Assembly (NCBI GenBank): GCA_902761345.1
Contig: CACWKD010000013.1
Coordinates: 1-34,551, forward strand
Source of the DNA: an uncultured Ruminococcus sp.
GTDB lineage: Bacteria > Bacillota > Clostridia > Oscillospirales > Acutalibacteraceae
Length of the DNA: 34,551 nt
Direction of reading: 5' to 3'
Shown: one piece after another, positions 15,362 through 22,979 of the stretch
Layout: each line of letters begins with the position of its first letter
How positions within the stretch are numbered: position 1 is the first letter of the stretch
Notes under the pieces: model-generated
The model's database searches: none
What the model saw: only the letters and a program-made list of their open reading frames with translations
Told to the model about the DNA's origin: nothing
Position numbers and translations under genes: made by a program

Positions 15362-16450
15362 TTAGCCTATAAACATCTGAGTCCAGTAATTACCGTCCGA
15401 AACATATCCTACGCCTATTTGTGTAAATGTGCTGTTAAGAATGTTAGCCCTGTGACCTTCGGAATTCATCCAGGCATTCACTACTTCTTCGGGTGTTCTC
15501 TGACCCATTGCTATGTTCTCTCCTGCCGTACGATAGCTTATTCCAAACTGCTTCATCATATCAAACGGACTGCCGTATGTCGGTGAATTATGGCTGAAAT
15601 ATCCCTTATCTCTCATATCCTGCGACTTGATCCTTGCAACATTAGAAAGCTCCTCATTAACAGTAAGTGGTGAAAGTCCATACTGCGTTCTTATATCGTT
15701 TACAAGGTCGCAAACTCTTTGTTCGTATTCGTTTACGTCATATCCGTCCTGTACCTGATTATCTTCCGAAACATCTGTTTCTATGTCGGGAACAGTAATA
15801 TCTGTGTCTGCACGATTATAGAACTGTTTGAGAAAACTCTCCAAATCCTCCCATGTGCCTGTTTTTACAATAACGCTTTCCGTATCGCTGTCACTGCTGT
15901 CTGTACAATCTGTGCAGGTATCCGCTCCTTCGCCTGCACAGTCCGAATTGCAGCTTTCCTCTGTTTCGCAGTCTGATGTGCAAATATTTTCTGTGTCGCA
16001 ATCAAATGTGCAGGTGTTCTCTGTTCCGCAATCGGTTGTGCAAATGTTTTCTGTGTCACAATCAGATGTGCAGGTGTTCTCTGTTTCTTGGTCGGTTGTA
16101 CAGAAATCTTCCGTTTCACAGTCTGAAGTACAGTTCTCGTTTACACCGCAATCAGAACCGCAATCTTCCCCACTGTTACAGCTTGTCGCACACTCGGTAT
16201 TGTTCAGGCAATAATCATTGAGTATGTTCTGTATAGTATCCTTTATCTCCTGCGAACTGCACCAATCATTACCGCATTTTGCCATGTCAATACTCTGTAC
16301 CGTGCAAGTCTTTACATCAAGCTTACTTAACGTGTCCTTACACAAAAAATCTCCGCAATTTGTTACCCCTCCGCATTGTGCTGTCGCTGTCACTCCCGAC
16401 AGTACAGCAATAAGTCCTGCGGCTATTACCGCCAATCTGATTTTTTTCAC
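15362..16450 (-). CDS. Secreted CAP/SCP-domain protein with Cys-rich decapeptide repeats
   Basis: A 362-aa exported protein starting at GTG, with AGGAGG 5 nt upstream. A signal peptide (KKIRLAVIAAGLIAVLSG, cleavage near TATA-Q) leads a cysteine-rich N-terminal region (about 26-105) with many isolated cysteines. Residues 107-176 are seven decapeptide units of the form C-T-S-D-C-(D/E/G)-T-E-N-x. An acidic Ser/Asp linker follows. The C-terminal CAP domain (about 240-362) shows LVNDIRTQYGLSPL, GYFSHNSP, AGENIAMG, GHRANILNS and YWTQMFIG, the conserved core of the SCP/YkwD family. Bacterial CAP proteins are extracellular and mostly of unknown activity; some are spore- or wall-associated. The gene has its own promoter and terminator. 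A metal-binding or disulfide-linked stalk role for the repeats is inference. Confidence 0.9.
   Translation of the reverse strand: MKKIRLAVIAAGLIAVLSGVTATAQCGGVTNCGDFLCKDTLSKLDVKTCTVQSIDMAKCGNDWCSSQEIKDTIQNILNDYCLNNTECATSCNSGEDCGSDCGVNENCTSDCETEDFCTTDQETENTCTSDCDTENICTTDCGTENTCTFDCDTENICTSDCETEESCNSDCAGEGADTCTDCTDSSDSDTESVIVKTGTWEDLESFLKQFYNRADTDITVPDIETDVSEDNQVQDGYDVNEYEQRVCDLVNDIRTQYGLSPLTVNEELSNVARIKSQDMRDKGYFSHNSPTYGSPFDMMKQFGISYRTAGENIAMGQRTPEEVVNAWMNSEGHRANILNSTFTQIGVGYVSDGNYWTQMFIG
15923..16132 (-). repeat. 30-bp tandem repeat encoding Cys decapeptides
   Basis: Seven in-frame 30-bp units within the CAP-protein gene, each beginning with a Cys codon. Six of the seven keep the C-x3-C spacing. 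The second unit has Gln in place of the second Cys (CTTDQ). The later units drift (CNSDCAGEGA). Confidence 0.9.
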
Positions 16451-16513
16451 AAAAACCTCCTGTATAATTGTAGATTTCGGATTTACTGATAATATAAAGC
16501 AATCCGAGTTTTT

Positions 16514-16539
16514 TCAGAAAACCGTAATTGATTTTCTGA
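16514..16539 (-). promoter_or_regulatory. Hairpin at the 5' end of the CAP-protein mRNA
   Basis: A perfect 8-bp inverted repeat (TCAGAAAA 16514-16521, TTTTCTGA 16532-16539) coincides with the expected transcription start. In the transcript the T-run is missing, so it is more likely a 5' stabilising hairpin, or an operator overlapping the start site, than a terminator. Confidence 0.4.
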
Positions 16540-16543
16540 TTTA

Positions 16544-16572
16544 ATTATACAGAAATCATAATATATTTTCAA
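16544..16572 (-). promoter_or_regulatory. SigA-type promoter of the CAP-protein gene
   Basis: Minus-strand TTGAAA (16572-16567) and TATAAT (16549-16544) with a 17-bp spacer, located just past the yunB stop codon. Confidence 0.8.
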
Positions 16573-16590
16573 TGCAATAATATTGGTAAA

Positions 16591-17256
16591 TCAATATACA
16601 GTATTTGGAACATTGCCTACAAGTACAGTTTCCCCGACAAGAACAGAGTCTGTAAAGCTGATAGGCTCTTGTCTGCCTCCTGCTATCACTATCAGTTCGC
16701 CTGTAATATCTATGTATAACCTGTGTACCGTCTGATTAAATCCGCCTGTTTCAAACTCGCTTCTGAAGTCAGATCTCACATCTCCCGTAACCGTATTGTT
16801 AAACTTCAGCTTAATGCCCGATCCACTCAGAAATTCACTGTCAAAAAAACTTCCTATCGGTATTTCGGCAATATATTCATACTCATCGTTCAGAATATCC
16901 GCAAGCTCTACCGTTACTGCGTTCTTTAGCTTATTTATTGAATTGACGTCTGTGCTTACCGCCTGAACCTCCCCATTATGAGAGTACGATATTTCCGTCA
17001 TACTTTCATAGGATAAACCCAACTCCTCGGTTTTTCTTGTAACAGTTTCTCCGAAAAGCTCACTCATCATCTGTTTTGCTTTTATTTCTGTATACTCCTC
17101 CATAAAGGGTGAAGCCTCGTACTCAAAATGGACAATACATACCATCAGCAAAAGCACTAATAACACACTTATCAATCCTGCAATACCGCCTGCATTAGTC
17201 CTGCTTCTAAACCTCTTTCCGAAACGTATCCTTGCCATTCGTTTTAACCGTAACAT
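16591..17256 (-). CDS. yunB: Sporulation protein YunB
   Basis: Membrane protein of the YunB family; in Bacillus subtilis yunB belongs to the SigE mother-cell regulon and its loss impairs sporulation (established knowledge). The product is 221 aa. A strongly basic N terminus (MLRLKRMARIRFGKRFRSRT) precedes one membrane segment (GGIAGLISVLLVLLLMVCIV, about residues 23-42). The rest should lie outside the membrane and shows family features: IPIGSFFDSEFLSGSG, SDFRSEFETGGFNQTVHRLY and VLVGETVLVGNVP. A longer frame starts at TTG 17286, but that codon lies inside a terminator-like stem. ATG 17256 is better, 6-7 nt after GAGGGGTGG. Upstream on the same strand are a zinc-ribbon gene and efp. Confidence 0.88.
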   Translation of the reverse strand: MLRLKRMARIRFGKRFRSRTNAGGIAGLISVLLVLLLMVCIVHFEYEASPFMEEYTEIKAKQMMSELFGETVTRKTEELGLSYESMTEISYSHNGEVQAVSTDVNSINKLKNAVTVELADILNDEYEYIAEIPIGSFFDSEFLSGSGIKLKFNNTVTGDVRSDFRSEFETGGFNQTVHRLYIDITGELIVIAGGRQEPISFTDSVLVGETVLVGNVPNTVY

Positions 17257-17263
17257 AAAAAAC

Positions 17264-17292
17264 CACCCCTCAAGCATACTACTCAAGGGGTG
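17264..17292 (-). terminator. Terminator-like hairpin that also carries the yunB ribosome-binding site
   Basis: On the minus strand an 11-bp stem with two G-U pairs (arms 17292-17282 and 17274-17264, 7-nt loop) is followed directly by TTTTTT and then the yunB ATG (17256). The 3' arm contains GAGGGGTG, the only plausible Shine-Dalgarno for yunB. The element therefore ends transcripts of the upstream zinc-ribbon gene and, when read through, would mask the yunB start. Confidence 0.75.
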
Positions 17293-17317
17293 ATAAAAAT
17301 GTTACATTATATGAACA

Positions 17318-17797
17318 TCATTCGTCTGTATCCTTTTTTACGGGACACTCCTCCGAAGAACAGCTCTCGCAGTCGGAGTCATCTCCCTCGGGACAATCTA
17401 TGTCGTCTGCGCAAAGGGAAGAAAAGTCAAACTCTAATTCCTCTCCGCAGTTCGGACATTCGATAGAACCCTCTATAAGAATATCCTCCGATACACAGAT
17501 CTCATCACCGCAAGTCGGACATACTACCTCGTAATACTCGCTGTCCTCATCGAAATCATCAAAATCCTCGTCCTCTTCGTCGTACAAATCGTCCTCGACA
17601 AGTGAGAGATCCTGATCTATTTCGTCAACCTGCTCGCTGAGTTCATCATATAACTCGCCAAGGTCTGTGACTTCATCAGCAATATCCTCAAGAACATCTA
17701 CTACATTTTTTATAAGCTTTATGGTATCGTCATTTTCATTAAGCTTAAGACCGTCCATCAAGCCTTTGATATATGCAACCTTTTCGTTAATGTTCAT
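17318..17797 (-). CDS. Acidic zinc-ribbon protein, CD1247-like; function unknown
   Basis: A 159-aa, very acidic soluble protein with no signal peptide. Residues 1-50 form a helical region (INEKVAYIKGLMDGLKLNEN) resembling the N-terminal domain named after Clostridioides difficile CD1247. It is followed by a predicted coiled coil (LGELYDELSEQVDEIDQDLS) and an Asp/Glu stretch. A zinc ribbon has two knuckles, VCPTCGDEI (about 92-100) and ECPNCGEEL (about 113-121), and a Cys-rich C-terminal tail contains DCESCSSEECP. It lies 32 bp downstream of efp and is probably cotranscribed with it, and it precedes yunB. No function is established; the family link is from memory of sequence pattern and is moderate. 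Confidence 0.85.
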   Translation of the reverse strand: MNINEKVAYIKGLMDGLKLNENDDTIKLIKNVVDVLEDIADEVTDLGELYDELSEQVDEIDQDLSLVEDDLYDEEDEDFDDFDEDSEYYEVVCPTCGDEICVSEDILIEGSIECPNCGEELEFDFSSLCADDIDCPEGDDSDCESCSSEECPVKKDTDE

Positions 17798-17829
17798 CTG
17801 TGTATCCTCCGTATGATTTTTTATTATGC

Positions 17830-18393
17830 TCAGTTGCTTGAACGTCCGAGATACTCGCCTGTACGAGTGTCGATCTGGATCATCTCGCCCTCGTCTATAA
17901 AGAGAGGTACTCTTACCTCTGCACCTGTTTCTACTGTTGCAGGCTTTGTAGCGTTTGTAGCTGTATCGCCCTTGAAGCCCGGCTCAGTTTCGATAACCTT
18001 AAGGTCAACAAAGTTCGGCGGCTCAACACCAAAAACATTGCCCTTATACGAGAGAACCTTACAAACCATATTCTCCTTTACAAACTTAAAGCTGTCACCG
18101 AGTACGCTCTTTCCTATCGGGATCTGCTCCCATGTTTCTGTATCCATAAAGTAATAGAGATCGCCGTCCGAGTAGCTGTACTCCATTTCCTTTCTCTCGA
18201 TGTATGCTGTCGGATACTTGTCATTAGGGTTGAATGTCTTTTCAACTACTGCTCCTGTGATAACATTTCTGATCTTTGTACGTACAAAAGCTGCACCCTT
18301 ACCCGGCTTTACGTGCTGGAATTCGATAATGGAAACTACCTGTCCGTCCATTTCAAATGTAACGCCGTTTCTGAAATCTCCTGCTGAAATCAT
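17830..18393 (-). CDS. efp: Translation elongation factor P
   Basis: EF-P binds ribosomes stalled at polyproline stretches and promotes peptide-bond formation. The 187-aa product starts at ATG 18393, where AGGAGG precedes [17 protein letters not shown], the normal N terminus; the longer open frame to 18423 is not used. Domain I ends in the loop [10 protein letters not shown] with Lys32 at its tip. This is the position that carries a 5-aminopentanol group in Bacillus subtilis; no obvious modification enzyme is in the window. OB-fold domains II and III follow, ending with [16 protein letters not shown]. It is first in a likely efp - zinc-ribbon - yunB transcription unit. Confidence 0.97.
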   Translation of the reverse strand: MISAGDFRNGVTFEMDGQVVSIIEFQHVKPGKGAAFVRTKIRNVITGAVVEKTFNPNDKYPTAYIERKEMEYSYSDGDLYYFMDTETWEQIPIGKSVLGDSFKFVKENMVCKVLSYKGNVFGVEPPNFVDLKVIETEPGFKGDTATNATKPATVETGAEVRVPLFIDEGEMIQIDTRTGEYLGRSSN

Positions 18394-18474
18394 ATTAAAT
18401 CCTCCTGATAATTTGATCCGCACAAAAAGTACGGTAAAGTGATCTTACTGAAAATAAGCATTATACACATACAG

Positions 18475-18503
18475 ATTATACTATATATCGGAATAAATTT
18501 CAA
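18475..18503 (-). promoter_or_regulatory. SigA-type promoter of efp
   Basis: Minus-strand TTGAAA (18503-18498) and TATAAT (18480-18475) with a 17-bp spacer, about 80 bp before the efp ATG. Confidence 0.8.
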
Positions 18504-18554
18504 GTTTTTTTTAAGAGTATTGTAATTTTTTTACTTTGCGGTTTATAAAAAACA

Positions 18555-18583
18555 TTGCCCGACAGTATAAATTATGGTATAAT
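18555..18583 (+). promoter_or_regulatory. SigA-type promoter of the MATE gene
   Basis: TTGCCC (18555-18560) and TATAAT (18578-18583) with a 17-bp spacer. The GGAGGAG Shine-Dalgarno follows at about 18599-18605. Confidence 0.8.
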
Positions 18584-18616
18584 CGCTAAGAACACTTTGG
18601 AGGAGCTCTATTCTAT

Positions 18617-20032
18617 ATGAAAAATAACTACCTTGTTAAAATGAGAGAGGGTAAACAACTCTCATTCTCTCAGCAGCTCTCTATGATCATTACGCTGAGT
18701 ATTCCTGCAATACTTGCTCAGCTTTCCTCTATTATAATGCAGTACATCGACGCTTCTATGGTAGGCAGATTAGGGGCAAATGACAGCGCTTCTATCGGTC
18801 TTGTGTCATCAAGCACATGGCTTTTCGGCGGTCTTTGCATGGCGGCAGGAACGGGATTTTCGGTACAGATCGCAAAACGCATAGGTGCAAACGATGATAA
18901 AAGTGCAAGATCGCTTGTAAAAACAGGACTTATCAGCGTTATGATTTTCAGCTTTCTGCTTCTTCTTATCGGTGTATCTGTAAGCCATGTTCTCCCTGTT
19001 CTGCTCGGCGGAGAGGAAAAAATCAGAGAGGGAGCTTTTTGGTACTTCCTTATTTTTGCCCTTTCAATTCCGTTTATGCAGCTAAACTATACGGCAGGCG
19101 GCATTATACAAGCGAGCGGCAATATGAAAACTCCGGGAATACTTGAAATAGTTATGTGCTTTTTGGACGTTATTTTCAACGCCCTGCTGATTTTTCCCTC
19201 GGGTACAAGAAACATATTCGGTAAAAATATCTTCTTTATCGGTGCAGGTCTGGGAATTAAAGGGGCTGCGCTCGGAACAGCTTTTGCAGAGGCTGTAACG
19301 GGACTTATTATGCTGTGGTATCTGCTTTTCCGCTCCCCTGCTCTTAAAATCAGAAAGTCCGAAAAACTAAAGTTCTCAATGTCCGATTTAACTTCATCTC
19401 TTAAAATCGCCATACCTGTCGGTATAGAACAGATAATAACCTGCTCTGCGTATATAGCTTTCACAAAGATAGTTTCACCTCTCGGAACAATAGCAATAGC
19501 CGCTAATTCTTTTTCCATTACGGCGGAAAGTCTTTGCTATATGCCCGGATACGGTATTTCTGCGGCAGCCTCTACCATCATCGGGCAGTCGATCGGTGCT
19601 AAACGTCACGATATTACTAAAAAACTCGGTTGGCTTGCAGTCGCTGTGGGAATGACTGTTATGACTATCGGAGGTGCTGTTATGTATATTGCCGCGCCTC
19701 TAATGATAAGCATACTTTCACCCAACACCGCTATACAGGAGCTTGGAAGTGAAATTCTCAGGATCGAAGCTTTCGCCGAACCTATGTACGCTGCTTCTAT
19801 TGTTGCGTCGGGCGTTTTCAGAGGTGCGGGAGATACCTCCGTTCCGACTGTACTCAACTTAGTAAGTATGTGGGCAGTGCGTATTCCCCTTGCGGCATAT
19901 CTTGCGGCAGGATACGGCATACAGGGCGTATGGCTCGCTATGTGTATTGAGCTTTGTGTAAGGGGGACTTTGTTTCTTATTCTCCTTGCTGTGCGTTTCC
20001 AAAAGAAAGCCGATTCGTGGGAGTACATTTGA
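18617..20032 (+). CDS. MATE-family multidrug/Na+ antiporter
   Basis: Inner-membrane efflux protein of 471 aa, expected to have 12 transmembrane helices in two six-helix halves. Seen directly: the first helix ITLSIPAILAQLSSIIMQYIDASMVGRLG, here cited only by its ends (18683-18770), carrying the MATE signature of Pro and the DxxMVGRLG turn. The second-half counterpart is IAANSFSITAESLCYMPGYGISAAA, and a late helix pair contains VFRGAGDTSVPT. ATG follows a strong GGAGGAG. It has its own promoter divergent from efp. The substrate cannot be told from sequence. The gene ends directly before the heptamer array at 20033. Confidence 0.93.
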   Translation: MKNNYLVKMREGKQLSFSQQLSMIITLSIPAILAQLSSIIMQYIDASMVGRLGANDSASIGLVSSSTWLFGGLCMAAGTGFSVQIAKRIGANDDKSARSLVKTGLISVMIFSFLLLLIGVSVSHVLPVLLGGEEKIREGAFWYFLIFALSIPFMQLNYTAGGIIQASGNMKTPGILEIVMCFLDVIFNALLIFPSGTRNIFGKNIFFIGAGLGIKGAALGTAFAEAVTGLIMLWYLLFRSPALKIRKSEKLKFSMSDLTSSLKIAIPVGIEQIITCSAYIAFTKIVSPLGTIAIAANSFSITAESLCYMPGYGISAAASTIIGQSIGAKRHDITKKLGWLAVAVGMTVMTIGGAVMYIAAPLMISILSPNTAIQELGSEILRIEAFAEPMYAASIVASGVFRGAGDTSVPTVLNLVSMWAVRIPLAAYLAAGYGIQGVWLAMCIELCVRGTLFLILLAVRFQKKADSWEYI

Positions 20033-20144
20033 TTTTTGAGTTAGGAATATTTTTGAAGTGTGGACTTTGGACTTTAAACTTTGAACTTTGGACTTTGGAC
20101 TTTGAACTTTAAACTTTAAACTTTGAGCTTTGGACTATCAACTA
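20033..20144 (+). repeat. Heptamer tandem repeat, consensus TRRACTT
   Basis: From 20061 to 20130 there are ten uninterrupted 7-bp units of form TRRACTT (TGGACTT, TAAACTT, TGAACTT, TGAGCTT variants). Two decayed units follow to 20144, and four weaker in-phase units precede from 20033 (including GTTAGGA). It lies between the MATE stop and the Shine-Dalgarno of the next gene. The 11-mer GAGTTAGGAAT recurs in the array before radA. Confidence 0.92.
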
Positions 20145-20168
20145 AAAATCACGAAAGGTTATGATAAA

Positions 20169-21329
20169 ATGAAATATGATTTTGACGCCGTTTTAGACAG
20201 AAGCGGTACAAACTCGCTTAAATGGGACGTAAAAGAAAACGAACTTCCTATGTGGGTTGCAGATATGGATTTTAAGACTGCGCCCGAAATAATTTCTGCA
20301 ATACAAAAACGTGCCGAACACGGTATTTTCGGTTACTCCATTATCCCCGATGAATGGTATAACGCATACATCGGGCATTGGAAAAACAGATACTCCTATA
20401 CAATGGAAAAGGATTGGCTTATGTTCTGTACGGGAGTTATTCCCGCAATTTCCAGCACCGTTCGCAAGCTTACAACTCCTGCGGAAAAAATCGTTATTCA
20501 AACTCCTGTCTATAATATCTTCTACAACTGTATCCTCAACAACGGCAGAAATGTTCTTGAAAACAAGCTTTTATACAATGACGGTGAATACAGCATTGAC
20601 TTTACAGACCTTGAACAAAAGCTATCAGACCCACAGACTACTCTTATGATACTGTGCAATCCGCAAAACCCTGTCGGTAAAATTTGGAGCAAAGAGGAAC
20701 TTTCCAAAATCGGGCAGCTTTGTTTTAAATATGGCGTAACTGTTATCTCAGATGAAATTCACTGTGACATTACAGACCCCGACTGCACCTATACTCCGTT
20801 TGCTGCGGTATCGGATATTTGCAAAAACATAAGCGTAACCTGCATAACCCCTACAAAGGCTTTCAACCTCGCAGGACTTCAAACCGCTGCGATCTGCGTT
20901 CCGAATAAAAACATCAGAAATCGTGTTAACCGTGCAATTAATACAGACGAGGTTGCCGAACCTAATTCCTTTGCAATAGACGCCGCAATCGCAGCGTTTA
21001 CCAAAGGAGAAGAATGGCTTGACGAACTCAGGACTTATCTCTTTAACAATAAAAAGACTGTGGAAGATTATGTTTCAAAGTATCTTTCGCCAATCAAGCT
21101 TGTAAAATCACAGGCTACATATCTGTTGTGGCTTGACTGCTCTGGACTTCCGCTTGACGGCAGAGAGCTTGCAACTGATCTACGAGAAAAAACAGGGCTG
21201 TATCTTTCGGCAGGAATTGCATACGGAGAAAACGGCAGAAGTTTTCTGAGAATGAATATCGCCTGCCCTAAATCAACATTAACAGACGGACTTGAAAGAC
21301 TAAAAAAATACTGTTCGAATTTACAGTAA
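20169..21329 (+). CDS. PLP-dependent C-S lyase / aminotransferase of the MalY/PatB family
   Basis: Fold-type I pyridoxal-phosphate enzyme of 386 aa, close to the usual 390. Family members cleave cystathionine or cysteine (beta C-S lyase), and E. coli MalY also modulates the maltose regulator. Motifs seen: SLKWDVKENELPMWVADMDF, a diagnostic N terminus; GYSIIPDEWYNA; CNPQNPVGKIWSKEEL; DEIHCDI; and the cofactor-lysine motif TPTKAFNLAG with Lys near residue 230. The substrate-binding Arg motif is FLRMNIACP. The open frame extends upstream into the heptamer array, but ATG 20169 follows AAAGG (20154-20158) and matches the family start. DUF3737 follows 14 bp after the stop. Confidence 0.92.
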   Translation: MKYDFDAVLDRSGTNSLKWDVKENELPMWVADMDFKTAPEIISAIQKRAEHGIFGYSIIPDEWYNAYIGHWKNRYSYTMEKDWLMFCTGVIPAISSTVRKLTTPAEKIVIQTPVYNIFYNCILNNGRNVLENKLLYNDGEYSIDFTDLEQKLSDPQTTLMILCNPQNPVGKIWSKEELSKIGQLCFKYGVTVISDEIHCDITDPDCTYTPFAAVSDICKNISVTCITPTKAFNLAGLQTAAICVPNKNIRNRVNRAINTDEVAEPNSFAIDAAIAAFTKGEEWLDELRTYLFNNKKTVEDYVSKYLSPIKLVKSQATYLLWLDCSGLPLDGRELATDLREKTGLYLSAGIAYGENGRSFLRMNIACPKSTLTDGLERLKKYCSNLQ

Positions 21330-21343
21330 TGAAGGAGAAAAAA

Positions 21344-22195
21344 ATGGAAGAAATTACTCGACAGCACCTCACGGGAGAACGTGCCCTATTTGAAGAAAGT
21401 GACGCACATATAACGGAATGTATATTTGAAAACGGTGAGTCGCCTTTAAAACATAGCAGCAGCATTTTAATTGAGAGATCGCTTTTCAGATGGAAGTATC
21501 CTCTCTGGTACAGCAGAGATATTTCACTTTATAACTGTACCCTCTTTGAGATGGCAAGGGCAGGGATTTGGTACACCGATAACGTAAAAGCCGAAAATAC
21601 TATCATCGAAGCACCGAAAAGCTTTCGCAGATGTAACAGTGTGGAGCTTAAAAGCATTACATTTACAAACGCACTTGAAACACTATGGAATTGCCGTAAT
21701 ATTACAATAAAAGATGTTTCGGTATCACACGGCGACTACCTCTTGATGAACAGCGAAAATATTACAATAGACAATCTCAATCTTGTCGGGAATTATGCCT
21801 TTGACGGAGCAAAAAATGTTACCGTTAATAACTCACGTCTTATTACTAAAGACGCTTTCTGGAACTGCGAAAACGTCACTGTACGCAACTGCTTTATTAC
21901 GGGAGAGTATCTCGGCTGGAACAGTAAAAACCTTACCTTTATCGACTGCGTTATTGAAAGTCTTCAGGGATTGTGTTACATAGACAACCTTATTATGAAA
22001 AACTGTACTCTTATCAATACTACCCTTGCATTTGAGTACTCGTCTGTAAATGCGGATATTGACGGAAAAATAGACAGTGTTCTGAACCCTAAAAACGGGG
22101 TTATTACAGCAGATGAAATAGGTGAGCTTATCATTCAGCCCGATAAAACAGACCCTGATAAAATTTCCGTTATCATCAGACAGTCACAGCAATAA
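21344..22195 (+). CDS. DUF3737 family protein
   Basis: A 283-aa soluble protein made almost entirely of short beta strands with repeated N-(I/V)-T-(I/V)-x-(N/D) rungs (ENITIDNLNLVGNYAF, KNVTVNNSRL, ENVTVRNCFI). This predicts a right-handed beta-helix like pentapeptide or pectate-lyase folds. Conserved family words include LTGERALF, ENGESPLKHS, FRWKYPLWYS and EMARAGIWYT. ATG 21344 is chosen over ATG 21329, which overlaps the preceding stop, because AAGGAG lies 6 nt before it. No signal peptide. DUF3737 has no established function. It is probably cotranscribed with the MalY/PatB gene. Confidence 0.9.
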   Translation: MEEITRQHLTGERALFEESDAHITECIFENGESPLKHSSSILIERSLFRWKYPLWYSRDISLYNCTLFEMARAGIWYTDNVKAENTIIEAPKSFRRCNSVELKSITFTNALETLWNCRNITIKDVSVSHGDYLLMNSENITIDNLNLVGNYAFDGAKNVTVNNSRLITKDAFWNCENVTVRNCFITGEYLGWNSKNLTFIDCVIESLQGLCYIDNLIMKNCTLINTTLAFEYSSVNADIDGKIDSVLNPKNGVITADEIGELIIQPDKTDPDKISVIIRQSQQ

Positions 22196-22220
22196 ATTTG
22201 CATATATTTTATAAAAAAAC

Positions 22221-22249
22221 TTGTTTTTTATACTCTTATTTGTTATAAT
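22221..22249 (+). promoter_or_regulatory. SigA-type promoter of the coiled-coil gene
   Basis: TTGTTT (22221-22226) and TATAAT (22244-22249) with a 17-bp spacer. AAAGGGGTGA follows at 22271-22280 before ATG 22287. Confidence 0.75.
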
Positions 22250-22286
22250 TTAATTGTAAGATTAAATTAAAAAGGGGTGAACACCT

Positions 22287-22928
22287 ATGACAGAATCCGA
22301 ATATAAATTACAGGAATTACAAGAAAAAGTCATGCAGCTTGAATTTGAGCTTGAAGAAAAAAAGAGCGAGATACTTACTCTAAAAAAAGAGAACGCTAAG
22401 CTCTACGAAAGCGTAAAACAATCTATGGATCAGGCGAGTATGTACAGAACGGAGCTTGAAAAGGACAGAGTTTTCTACGGAGAAAAAATCGCTCAGCTTG
22501 CCAAGGAAAAAGCTAAGCTGTATGAGGAGCTTGACATCTTAAAAGTAGAATTCGAGAAAACCGACAGAATATTCTCTACCGTCACAGAAGCTAAAACTCA
22601 AATGAGAAAAGACTCCATGAGATTAATGGACGAAGTAAGAGAAACAAGTATGGACGCTGTTACTATGATAGAGTATGTTCTCAAGGATATAGCTAAAATG
22701 AAGCTTGACCTTGAAAACCTTGCGAAAGCTGAAAGTACCGATCAAGCTGATCTTGACGAAGAAATATCTCTTATGATAGATCTGCTCAACAAGCATACAA
22801 CTTACCTCACCACTATTAAGAGCGGTTTCTATAAAATCAACAATATTCAGGAATACGACAACAGCTTTGACGATCTGTCATTAGTTAGAAGCGGCACGAA
22901 GCTTGTAAACGGAAATTATGTAGATTGA
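22287..22928 (+). CDS. Coiled-coil protein of unknown function
   Basis: A 213-aa soluble protein with no signal peptide or membrane segment. Residues 1-95 are a near-continuous heptad-rich coiled coil (LQELQEKVMQLEFELEEKKS, KIAQLAKEKAKLYEELDILK). A second helical region at about 100-185 is less charged, and the C terminus (NSFDDLSLVRSG) is probably unstructured. It superficially resembles DivIVA- or SlyB-like scaffolding coiled coils, but I see no DivIVA N-terminal membrane-binding motif. Strong Shine-Dalgarno AAAGGGGTGA. The next gene, cwlD, lies only 51 bp away across a hairpin, so a cell-envelope or sporulation link is possible but is inference. Confidence 0.85.
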   Translation: MTESEYKLQELQEKVMQLEFELEEKKSEILTLKKENAKLYESVKQSMDQASMYRTELEKDRVFYGEKIAQLAKEKAKLYEELDILKVEFEKTDRIFSTVTEAKTQMRKDSMRLMDEVRETSMDAVTMIEYVLKDIAKMKLDLENLAKAESTDQADLDEEISLMIDLLNKHTTYLTTIKSGFYKINNIQEYDNSFDDLSLVRSGTKLVNGNYVD

Positions 22929-22937
22929 TGTTCTATG

Positions 22938-22970
22938 CACCTCAATAAATGAATATTATTTATTGAGGTG
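22938..22970 (+). terminator. Terminator-like hairpin overlapping the cwlD ribosome-binding site
   Basis: A perfect 13-bp inverted repeat (22938-22950 with 22958-22970, 7-nt loop) starts 10 nt after the coiled-coil gene stop and is followed by TATTTTATT. The last bases of the 3' arm, GAGGTG (22965-22970), are the only Shine-Dalgarno for cwlD, whose ATG is at 22980. It can act as an attenuating terminator and, in read-through mRNA, as a mask over the start site. Confidence 0.75.
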
Positions 22971-22979
22971 TATTTTATT

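Noticed and set aside
17254-17286. Ten-residue N-terminal extension of YunB from TTG 17286
   Set aside because: The TTG lies within a terminator-like stem and has no upstream ribosome-binding site; ATG 17256 has one and gives the family N terminus.
20130-20168. Longer MalY/PatB start in the heptamer array
   Set aside because: The extension translates repeat DNA; ATG 20169 has a ribosome-binding site and matches the family.
22968-22979. GTG 22968 as cwlD start
   Set aside because: It is part of the hairpin arm and of the Shine-Dalgarno that serves ATG 22980.
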